From an uncultured Treponema sp. (GTDB lineage Bacteria > Spirochaetota > Spirochaetia > Treponematales > Treponemataceae), in assembly GCA_905372235.1 (NCBI GenBank), contig CAJPOF010000013.1:1-46004 (forward strand): a DNA stretch of 46,004 nucleotides. Direction: 5' to 3'. Shown one piece after another: positions 8,454-15,095 of this stretch. The notes beneath the pieces are model-generated. The model searched no databases. It worked only from the letters and a program-made list of their open reading frames with translations, and was not told the DNA's origin. The position numbers and the translations under genes were made by a program. The stretch's first letter is position 1, and every line of letters begins with the position of its first letter.

Positions 8454-8504
8454 ACGGAGGAAGAAAAATCAAAGCCGTACAAATGGCACGACTTTGATTT
8501 TCCA

Positions 8505-8533
8505 AAGTTTGCTAAATCGCAAACTTGTATATT
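8505..8533 (+). promoter_or_regulatory. Palindrome overlapping a hflC promoter candidate
   Basis: AAGTTTGC-TAAATC-GCAAACTT is a perfect 8-bp inverted repeat (8505-8526) directly before TATATT (8528-8533). The -35 is weak, so activation or repression by a protein at the palindrome is plausible. Confidence 0.4.
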
Positions 8534-8537
8534 ATCC

Positions 8538-8608
8538 GCACATTCTAATTTCATTGCGAATGTGCATAAAAAAGCCAATCGAAAGTTGAAACTTTCAATC
8601 GGCTTTTT
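8538..8608 (+). ncRNA. Attenuator-like leader or small RNA before hflC
   Basis: Hairpin GCACATTC/GAATGTGC (8538-8545, 8558-8565) is followed by a 19-position stem with two mismatches (8569-8587 with 8590-8608) ending in five T's. The hflC ribosome binding site starts at 8613, five bases after the T-run, so reaching hflC from upstream needs readthrough. Confidence 0.5.
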
Positions 8609-8624
8609 ATATGGAGGAAGAAAA

Positions 8625-9623
8625 ATGTCCAAAATGAATCAAAAGACAAAAAAAAGCATAAAGACAATCATAATTCTTGCGGTTGCCGCAATCATTTTCT
8701 TTATAATGGGACCGTTCTACATCATTCAGGAAGGAAACCAGGCTGTCGTTACCCGCTTTGGCGGAATCGTTGCGACACGAACAGAAGCCGGTCTATATTT
8801 CAAGATTCCGTTTATCGAACAGATAACGACATATCCGAAACTGGTGCTTTCCCTTGACGGCGACAGGCAGCGGATTCCCACAAAGGAAAATCAGTTCATA
8901 ATCGTGGACACGACAAGCCGCTGGCGCATCGTAGACCCCGGCAAATTCTACCAAAGTTTCAAGACGCTTGAAAACGCCTACAATAAACTCAGCGATATAA
9001 TCGATTCTTCGACAAGAACGGTAATCACACAGAACAGGCTCAGCGAAATCGTAAGAAGCTCGAACATCATAAATGAAAAGACAGCGCACGATGAAAACGA
9101 CCAGGACGAAGAGACAAAAGAGATAGAATCTTTGGTAAACGTGAGCAATGTGAACGAGTCGGTTACAAAAGGAAGGAGCGAACTTTGCAAGCAGATGACC
9201 GTAGATGCCAACAAACTTGTCCCGGAATACGGAATAGAACTGATAGACATAGTTCCCCGTCAGATAAAATATTCGGACGAACTTACAACCAGCGTCTACA
9301 ACCGAATGATAAAGGAACGCAATCAGGTGGCGCAGGCGTACAGGTCTCTTGGCGAAGGAAAAAAGGCTGAATGGCTCGGAAAACTTGAAAACGAAAAGAG
9401 AACCATTCATTCGGAGGCATACAGAAAGTCCGAAGAGACAAAAGGAAAAGCCGATGCGGAAGCCGCAAAAATCTATGCGCTCGCATACAGCAGAGACCCT
9501 GAGTTCTACAATTTTTGGAAGAGCATGGAATCCTACAAGCAGACTCTCAAAGGCTACGATGCCACATACAGCACTAACATGGATTATTTCAGATACCTAT
9601 ATTCTTCCGACGGGAAAAGATAG
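8625..9623 (+). CDS. hflC: HflC-type SPFH membrane protein
   Basis: A 332-residue partner of HflK: membrane span about 13-33, then an SPFH domain (EGNQAVVTRFGGIVATRTEAGLYF region) and a charged helical tail with GKADAEAAKIYALAYSRDPEFYNFWKS, a signature of HflC. An acidic insert of about 30 residues (around HDENDQDEETKEIE) interrupts the SPFH region. Start at 8625 is set by GGAGG (8613-8617); 71 codons of open frame upstream are non-coding hairpin sequence. Expression probably depends on the leader at 8505-8608. Confidence 0.9.
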   Translation: MSKMNQKTKKSIKTIIILAVAAIIFFIMGPFYIIQEGNQAVVTRFGGIVATRTEAGLYFKIPFIEQITTYPKLVLSLDGDRQRIPTKENQFIIVDTTSRWRIVDPGKFYQSFKTLENAYNKLSDIIDSSTRTVITQNRLSEIVRSSNIINEKTAHDENDQDEETKEIESLVNVSNVNESVTKGRSELCKQMTVDANKLVPEYGIELIDIVPRQIKYSDELTTSVYNRMIKERNQVAQAYRSLGEGKKAEWLGKLENEKRTIHSEAYRKSEETKGKADAEAAKIYALAYSRDPEFYNFWKSMESYKQTLKGYDATYSTNMDYFRYLYSSDGKR

Positions 9624-9683
9624 ATTTTGATTTTTAGAATTTCTGTAAGACTTTTCTAAAACCTAAGGGACAAGGATACGTTT

Positions 9684-11315
9684 ATGTACGAAATTTTATC
9701 TTCTTCCAAAAGCACATTACTGAAGACTTCGCTTGACGAAGAAATGTTTGCAAAGACCAAGTTTTCAAATCTTCTTGAGGAAACCGGAACGTTCGTCGTA
9801 AAACTTGGCGAAAACGAATTCGATTTTTCGCCATGGAAATTCAGCGGAACAAAATCCGATGAAAGTGACGTTTACTTCGAAGGAGACAGATTTGAAGGGG
9901 CGACAATTTCTTCTCTTCTGATGAAGGCAAACGACGGTTCAAACGAAGACGGAGAGACTGCCCGAAAAGCCCTCTCGCTCCTTGTGGAAGTCTACACGTA
10001 TGCGCTTGAAGCAAAGCCGGATTTTTCTTTCGAACTTCCGTGCTCCGGCGTATACGGAATCCTATACGGTTCTTCCGACGGAAAAGAAAGCCTTGTCTTT
10101 GTTCCGGAAAAGACATTCGACAAATGCGCTGCAAATCTAGGAAAAGAATCCTACAGCATAATGCAGGAACCATGGCGGGATTCTGCATTGAAAGGAAAAG
10201 AGGCTCTGACTTTTTCAAGAGCTGTCGCCTGCTACTTTGCGTTGACAAAAAAACTTCCCTATCCGCCAAAATCCACCGACAAAAGCGTAGACATTTCCTA
10301 TAAAAATTTTGTGCCGTTGGAATACGCACTGAACGGAGTGGACGAGAATCTGGCTGCAATAGTGAACGAAAATCTTTCGGGAAAAATCGGAAAGGCTACT
10401 TTTCCGCTTTCAAAATTCAAGGAAGAACTTTTTTCGCCCGAAAAGCGCATTCCACAAAAAAGTGCGGAGGAATTCGAAAAAGCCCGGAACGAATTCATGG
10501 CAAAAAAGGAAAAAAGCATTTCGGCAAGAAAAAAATTCAACAGAACAAAGGGAACAATTTTAGCTTCCTTCGTGGCGGCAATCTTCATTTCAGTCTTTAT
10601 GCTGAACGCGTTCCTTGAAAATTCAAAAAAGCCCACGACAATCGGTCTTTCCTCTTCCGAGACGGCGGCGGTATTCTATCAGGGAATCCACCACATGGAC
10701 ACCGACCTCATGCTGGCATCCGCAAAGGACTGCCCGGAAGCCCAAAGCTACATATCAAGAATTCCGCAGATATATGTTGTTGCCAACATGAAAAGCGCAT
10801 TCAATTTCGAAAGCGGAATCTCAACTCCTGAAAACTGGCTTTTCTTTGAGCCGGGTTCTTCAAGAGCGTACTCGCATTTTGTGTACGGAGTAACGAATTT
10901 CACGATAGACGGAAAAAGCGACACGCTGAACAATCCGATTCCGCAAATCAGAAACCATAAGCCGCGGCTAAAAAAAGAGGACGGACTTCGCCTTGACGAC
11001 TATTCAAGAAAATCGCACAGCGTTCATTACTGGCTCGTCCATACTGTTGATGACGAACTTAAAATCGAAGAATTCACGACAAAAGTGAACCTAAAATGGG
11101 TGAAAAACAAATGGCAAATCTCGTTTTTGGATGAGGTTTCATCCTCGCAGATGATTTCGCCCGCATTGTTTGCAGCCGACTACAAGGAAGCTCTGGAAAA
11201 CTTCGAACAAGACCAAATATCCGCCTCAAATGCCATCCGTCAAAAATATCCGTGGATTCCATCGGAAAAATCCATTTCGGAAGAAGCGGCTCGTCTTGAA
11301 AGCATAGGATATTAG
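9684..11315 (+). CDS. Single-span membrane protein of unknown function
   Basis: A 543-residue protein I do not recognise. The first 285 residues are acidic and soluble-looking with no signal peptide; a membrane span lies at about 290-311 (GTILASFVAAIFISVFMLNA), preceded by a Lys-rich segment (AKKEKSISARKKFNR), so by the positive-inside rule the N-terminal half is cytoplasmic and the C-terminal 230 residues are outside. The outer half looks like a compact domain (HYWLVHTVDDELKIEEF..). Start ATG follows AAGGAT. It lies 60 bp after hflC on the same strand and could be co-transcribed, hinting at a membrane quality-control role, but this is only context. Confidence 0.75.
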   Translation: MYEILSSSKSTLLKTSLDEEMFAKTKFSNLLEETGTFVVKLGENEFDFSPWKFSGTKSDESDVYFEGDRFEGATISSLLMKANDGSNEDGETARKALSLLVEVYTYALEAKPDFSFELPCSGVYGILYGSSDGKESLVFVPEKTFDKCAANLGKESYSIMQEPWRDSALKGKEALTFSRAVACYFALTKKLPYPPKSTDKSVDISYKNFVPLEYALNGVDENLAAIVNENLSGKIGKATFPLSKFKEELFSPEKRIPQKSAEEFEKARNEFMAKKEKSISARKKFNRTKGTILASFVAAIFISVFMLNAFLENSKKPTTIGLSSSETAAVFYQGIHHMDTDLMLASAKDCPEAQSYISRIPQIYVVANMKSAFNFESGISTPENWLFFEPGSSRAYSHFVYGVTNFTIDGKSDTLNNPIPQIRNHKPRLKKEDGLRLDDYSRKSHSVHYWLVHTVDDELKIEEFTTKVNLKWVKNKWQISFLDEVSSSQMISPALFAADYKEALENFEQDQISASNAIRQKYPWIPSEKSISEEAARLESIGY

Positions 11316-11444
11316 AAAAATTATTTTAAACGGAGGTCGTTCAGATTTTGAAATTTCGAAACCAGAAGCGAACGGAAAATAAACTAAGTCCGTAAAGAAA
11401 GTTTTCCTATCCACAAAAAAACAACCGTTACCACAAAAGAAATC

Positions 11445-11469
11445 ATGACATTATTTCAATTTTTGTCAT
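11445..11469 (+). promoter_or_regulatory. Inverted repeat upstream of carboxyltransferase promoter
   Basis: ATGACA (11445-11450) and TGTCAT (11464-11469) with 13 bp between, ending one base before the -35 box. Possible operator; the regulator is unknown. Confidence 0.3.
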
Positions 11470-11470
11470 A

Positions 11471-11499
11471 TTGACCATCACATTTCTTTTTTGTATCAT
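11471..11499 (+). promoter_or_regulatory. Promoter of carboxyltransferase gene
   Basis: TTGACC (11471-11476), 17 bp, TATCAT (11494-11499). It overlaps the upstream part of the open frame, which supports the start at 11537. Confidence 0.55.
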
Positions 11500-11536
11500 T
11501 TATTCAACTTTTTATAAAAATTTGAGGTCTTTTCAT

Positions 11537-13027
11537 ATGGAATACAATCTGGGAAAACAGCACGAAAAGGGAAAACTGCACGCAATCGAAAGGATTACAA
11601 AACTTTGCGATAAAGGTTCCTTTGTGGAAATCTATTCTGGTGTGAAGCATAACTGCACCAGTTTTGGCATGGAAAAAAAAGACATTCCCTATGACGGAGT
11701 AATCACCGGATTCGGAACTGTAAACGGAAAAAAAGTTGCGGTTTACGCACAAGATTTTACCGTGCAGGGCGGCTCTCTTGGAAATATGCACGGCGAAAAA
11801 ATAGCCGAACTCATAGACAAGGCGATTCAATACAGATGTCCCGTAATCGGAATAAACGATTCCGGCGGAGCAAGAATTCAGGAAGGAGTGGACTCTCTTT
11901 GCGGCTACGGAGACCTTTTTTATCAGAACGTAAGGGCTTCCGGAAGTGTGCCGCAGATTTCTATAATCGCAGGTCCATGTGCAGGCGGAGCGGTCTATAG
12001 CCCCGGAATCACTGACTTTATTTTTGCCGTTGACAAGATAAGCCAGCTGTTCATCACAGGTCCAAAAGTCGTAAAATCCGTTATGTTCATGGACATAAGC
12101 GCAGAAGACCTTGGAGGAGCCTCGATTCATTCACAAAAATCCGGAGTCGCTCATTTCAGATGCGAAAACGAAGAAATCTGCTACGAGCAGGTTCGTCATC
12201 TTTTGGACTATATTCCGCACTATTACGGAGAAGATTTGACTCAAAATCTTGAATACAAGTACAACCTCAAGGAAAAAGCTGCGCATATTCAAAAAATCCT
12301 TCCTGAAAATTCAAAGCAGGGCTACGACATGAAAGATGTCATAAACGATGTTCTTGACGACGGCTCGTTCTTTGAGACAAGCGCTGAATTCGCAATCAAC
12401 TGCGTTACCGGATTCGGAAAAATCGAAGGAAAAACGGTTGGAATCATAGGAAACAATCCTGCAGGAATGGGCGGAGTGCTTGACTGCGACGCATCCGACA
12501 AAATCGCCCGCCATGTCCGCTATTGCGATGCCTTCGATATTCCGCTGGTAAATTTTGTGGACGTTCCGGGCTTTATTCCAGGTCCGCAGGAAGAACAGAA
12601 AGGAATCATCCGGCACGGCGCAAAAGTCATATACGCCTACTCCGAGGCTTCCGTTCCGAAAGTAACGCTTATAACCAGAAAAGCGTACGGCGGCGCATAT
12701 ATCGCAATGTGTTCAAAGCACCTTGGAGCGGATTTTGTGTACGCATGGCCTACATCAGAGATTGCGGTTATGGGTGCGGACGGAGCGGTTGGCATCCTAT
12801 ACGCAAAGGAAATGAAAGATCCGCAGAAAGCGCAGGAAGTCGCCGAAAAAAAGGCGCAGTACGAAAAAGAGATCATGACTCCGACCATAGCGGCAAAACG
12901 CGGCTACATTTCCGAAGTAATACATCCGATGCTCACTCGCCAATACATAGCAAGAAGCCTTGAGTTCCTTCAGGACAAGAAAAACACAACTGCAATTCCT
13001 AAAAAGCACGGAAATATTCCGCTATAG
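11537..13027 (+). CDS. Acyl-CoA carboxyltransferase (MmdA/PccB/AccD family)
   Basis: A 496-residue crotonase-fold carboxyltransferase with both halves intact: the acyl-CoA pocket (GINDSGGARIQEGVDSL and GPCAGGAVYSPG) and the carboxybiotin pocket (NNPAGMGGVLD, VDVPGFIPGPQEE, KAYGGAYIAM). Members are subunits of acetyl- or propionyl-CoA carboxylase or of sodium-pumping methylmalonyl-/glutaconyl-CoA decarboxylase; the overall look is closest to MmdA/PccB. No biotin carrier, biotin carboxylase or membrane decarboxylase subunit lies nearby, so the exact complex is undecided. Start ATG has GAGG about ten bases upstream and its own promoter; terminator at 13036-13068. Confidence 0.88.
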   Translation: MEYNLGKQHEKGKLHAIERITKLCDKGSFVEIYSGVKHNCTSFGMEKKDIPYDGVITGFGTVNGKKVAVYAQDFTVQGGSLGNMHGEKIAELIDKAIQYRCPVIGINDSGGARIQEGVDSLCGYGDLFYQNVRASGSVPQISIIAGPCAGGAVYSPGITDFIFAVDKISQLFITGPKVVKSVMFMDISAEDLGGASIHSQKSGVAHFRCENEEICYEQVRHLLDYIPHYYGEDLTQNLEYKYNLKEKAAHIQKILPENSKQGYDMKDVINDVLDDGSFFETSAEFAINCVTGFGKIEGKTVGIIGNNPAGMGGVLDCDASDKIARHVRYCDAFDIPLVNFVDVPGFIPGPQEEQKGIIRHGAKVIYAYSEASVPKVTLITRKAYGGAYIAMCSKHLGADFVYAWPTSEIAVMGADGAVGILYAKEMKDPQKAQEVAEKKAQYEKEIMTPTIAAKRGYISEVIHPMLTRQYIARSLEFLQDKKNTTAIPKKHGNIPL

Positions 13028-13035
13028 AAAAATGG

Positions 13036-13073
13036 TGTGTCTAAAAAGACGATTAATTTTTAGGCACAGTTTT
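13036..13073 (+). terminator. Terminator after carboxyltransferase gene
   Basis: TGTGTCTAAAAA (13036-13047) pairs with TTTTTAGGCACA (13057-13068; one T-G pair), tail GTTTTT. Confidence 0.75.
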
Positions 13074-13177
13074 TCTTACGAAAAGCAAAACTTTTCCGCT
13101 CGGTGAAAAATTTGCACGGACGCAAGTTTTTCGCCAAGCACGGAAAGTTTCCTCTGCAAAACCTCCGCTTACATTCG

Positions 13178-13627
13178 TCATTGAGAAAATCTTCCAAGGG
13201 GGTCTTCCCATACGCTCCCGTCGAAATATTCTATGCGTTCGGCATAAAGATAGTCCGCCATCAAAAAATCGTTTTCTTCCATAACGACATCCTCCTTGAA
13301 CTCAAGCATGCCGGACACTTCCTCGCCGGGAAGAACGCTTTTCTCAAAAGGAAACGACACTTGACTGGTCGCAAAAACCGGACACCCGTCGCCGTCAAAA
13401 ACATTCAGCACAAGAGAAAAGCTTTTTATCTCTTTTTCAGATAGATTTGTGAAATCGAATTCAAGCGAGCAGTCTTGAACCGATATGAGCGAAGAATCAA
13501 AACTCAACCGATAAGGAGAAGCCGTTTTTTTTGTCGAAAGGCATCCTGTCATCAGAAAAAGCAAGTCAGCTGTAAAAAGAAACATTGCAAACAAAAAAAG
13601 ATTTTTTCGTATCATAAAAACATTCAT
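13178..13627 (-). CDS. Small predicted lipoprotein of unknown function
   Basis: A 149-residue protein with a long hydrophobic signal and lipobox LMTGC, so a lipoprotein by inference. The mature part is beta-rich (LEFDFTNLSEKEIKSFSLVLNVFDGDGCPV), like small immunoglobulin-like domains that follow FxLyD-type patterns, then a C-terminal segment with Tyr and acidic residues. No enzymatic motif. No Shine-Dalgarno sequence; TATAAA on the minus strand (13633-13638) is five bases before the ATG at 13627, so it may be leaderless. ATG at 13615 is an alternative start. Isolated, convergent with the carboxyltransferase gene. Confidence 0.65.
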   Translation of the reverse strand: MNVFMIRKNLFLFAMFLFTADLLFLMTGCLSTKKTASPYRLSFDSSLISVQDCSLEFDFTNLSEKEIKSFSLVLNVFDGDGCPVFATSQVSFPFEKSVLPGEEVSGMLEFKEDVVMEENDFLMADYLYAERIEYFDGSVWEDPLGRFSQ

Positions 13628-13745
13628 GCAGATTTATAGCAAAAACTTTTAAAAAACTGAAAACGATTTTTGCAAAACTCGCATTTTTGTCCGTTAAAGT
13701 GTTTTCAAATTGCCATGAAACTTCCGTTATCTTGATAAAATCGGT

Positions 13746-13774
13746 TTGCCTATAATCTTCCTTTGTGCTATAGT
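13746..13774 (+). promoter_or_regulatory. Promoter of the corA leader
   Basis: TTGCCT (13746-13751), 17 bp, TATAGT (13769-13774). It gives a leader of about 160 nt that holds the small ORF at 13824. Confidence 0.5.
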
Positions 13775-13823
13775 TTCGGCGAGTTTGTTAAACGTTCTGA
13801 TTCTATTTTATGGAGGTGAAGCC

Positions 13824-13898
13824 ATGGATCCCAACGATTCGGCGTATCATAAACGTATGTCATACGTGCCATCTCTCATCAGGATGTCTTGCTTGTAA
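13824..13898 (+). CDS. 24-codon leader ORF upstream of corA
   Basis: An ATG-to-TAA frame of 24 codons (MDPNDSAYHKRM.., ending SCL) preceded by GGAGGTGA at 13812-13819, the best Shine-Dalgarno match in the window. It ends 45 bases before corA. A palindrome ACGTATG-T-CATACGT (13853-13867) lies inside it. Translation of short leader ORFs controls transcription into Mg2+ transporter genes in enteric bacteria (mgtA, corA); that this one does the same is inference. The Shine-Dalgarno alone makes translation likely. Confidence 0.6.
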   Translation: MDPNDSAYHKRMSYVPSLIRMSCL

Positions 13899-13943
13899 AT
13901 ATTTGTGTCCTGTGGGTGGAATTTCTATTTTCAGGATATTGCA

Positions 13944-14996
13944 ATGATAAACTACTGGCAGCACAACGAAGAAAACAATCTGGAAAAACTAAAAGCGAAC
14001 GAAGTCGATTCCGCCAAGCGCACATGGATAGACGCAAGGGGCGTTACTAGAGATGACGTGGAACTTCTGCAGAATGTCTACGGAATAGATCCGGAACATA
14101 TTCTTGACATCCTTGACCCGGACGAGCAGTCACGCCTTGAAGATGCGGACGATTATCTTCTTACGATTCTTCGGCTTCCGATATTCGATCCGTCGGCGGA
14201 AACTCAATATTTTACCTGTCCGCTCGGAATAATAATCAAGGGAAATTTCATAATCACAATCTGCTGGACGGACTGCGAGGTTCTGAAGGACTTTACCGCA
14301 GGGCGAATCAAAGGAGTGAGCCTGAACGATTTTCCGGCATTCATAATGCGAATCCTTAGCCGCGCCGACACAACATTTCTGCGTTACCTAAAAGCAATCA
14401 ACAGAAGATCCGCGGCAATACAAAGCGAACTTCAACTTTCTATAGAAAACAAAGAAATTCTCCTTCTTCTGAGCCTTGAAAAATCCCTGGTCTTTTTTAC
14501 CACGTCCCTGAAAAGCAACCAAATGCTCCTTGAAAAATTCAGAAAAACAAAAATGATAAAGCTTGACCTTGATGACATAGATTGGCTTGACGATGTCGAG
14601 ATAGATAACAGGCAGGCAATTGAAATGTCCGACACGTACAGAAACGTCCTTATAGGCATAACGGATGCGTTCAATTCGGTGATAAACAACAACCTGAACA
14701 TACACATGAAACGCCTTTCGATCCTGAACATAATAATGATGGTTCCGACGTTCATAACGGGTTTTTGGGGCATGAACATTCAGCTTCCGCTTGCAAACCT
14801 CGGACGGCTTTCTGTTCTGCTCATAAGCGGAATCTGCCTTATCTCAAGCCTTGTTACGTGGGGAGTCCTTGGAATCCTTGAGCGAAGATTTCCGCAACCG
14901 CGAAGGGAAGACAAAGTGAACTCAAGGCTCGTGCAGAACAAGGAAAGAAAGAACGCCCGACGAATGAAATCCATCGTTCAGGCACTTGAAGAATAG
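13944..14996 (+). CDS. corA: CorA family Mg2+/divalent cation transporter
   Basis: A 350-residue CorA channel subunit: a large cytoplasmic domain, long stalk helix, and two C-terminal membrane spans. The family signature GMN is at about 276-278 (TGFWGMNIQLP), at the end of the first span; the second span is LSVLLISGICLISSLVTWGVLG, followed by a basic tail. CorA pentamers admit Mg2+ (also Co2+/Ni2+). The start is placed at 13944, after AGGA, rather than at a GTG at 13905 with no binding site. A 24-codon ORF with a strong ribosome binding site precedes it in the same leader. Confidence 0.9.
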   Translation: MINYWQHNEENNLEKLKANEVDSAKRTWIDARGVTRDDVELLQNVYGIDPEHILDILDPDEQSRLEDADDYLLTILRLPIFDPSAETQYFTCPLGIIIKGNFIITICWTDCEVLKDFTAGRIKGVSLNDFPAFIMRILSRADTTFLRYLKAINRRSAAIQSELQLSIENKEILLLLSLEKSLVFFTTSLKSNQMLLEKFRKTKMIKLDLDDIDWLDDVEIDNRQAIEMSDTYRNVLIGITDAFNSVINNNLNIHMKRLSILNIIMMVPTFITGFWGMNIQLPLANLGRLSVLLISGICLISSLVTWGVLGILERRFPQPRREDKVNSRLVQNKERKNARRMKSIVQALEE

Positions 14997-15059
14997 CGGC
15001 ATCGGAATATTAATCGACGCATTGCAGTTTTTTCGGTTTACGCCTGCGTTTGTTCACAC

Positions 15060-15088
15060 TTGTGAAAAGCCTCATTAAACGCTAGAAT
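15060..15088 (+). promoter_or_regulatory. Promoter abutting the start at 15096 (leaderless)
   Basis: TTGTGA (15060-15065), 17 bp, TAGAAT (15083-15088), then only seven bases to ATG at 15096. No Shine-Dalgarno sequence. Confidence 0.55.
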
Positions 15089-15095
15089 ACAGCCT

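Larger units (their letters stand above)
8456..8626 (+). repeat. 14-bp direct repeat bracketing the hflK-hflC insert
   Basis: GGAGGAAGAAAAAT occurs at 8456-8469 and again at 8613-8626. The second copy is the ribosome binding site and first two start-codon bases of hflC; the first is the same signal with ATC instead of ATG. The 143 bases between are packed with inverted repeats. Confidence 0.8.

Noticed and set aside
8412..8624. 71-residue N-terminal extension of HflC
   Set aside because: It translates the hairpin-rich insert; the good ribosome binding site and the normal HflC N-terminus are at 8625.
11471..11536. 22-residue extension of the carboxyltransferase
   Set aside because: The extension overlaps the -35 and -10 boxes and has no ribosome binding site.
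13781..13943. corA leader as an M-box (ykoK) Mg2+ riboswitch, because of AGGTGAAGCC and ATACGTGCC
   Set aside because: The conserved M-box core segments do not follow in order and the leader is too short; a translated small ORF explains the strong Shine-Dalgarno better.
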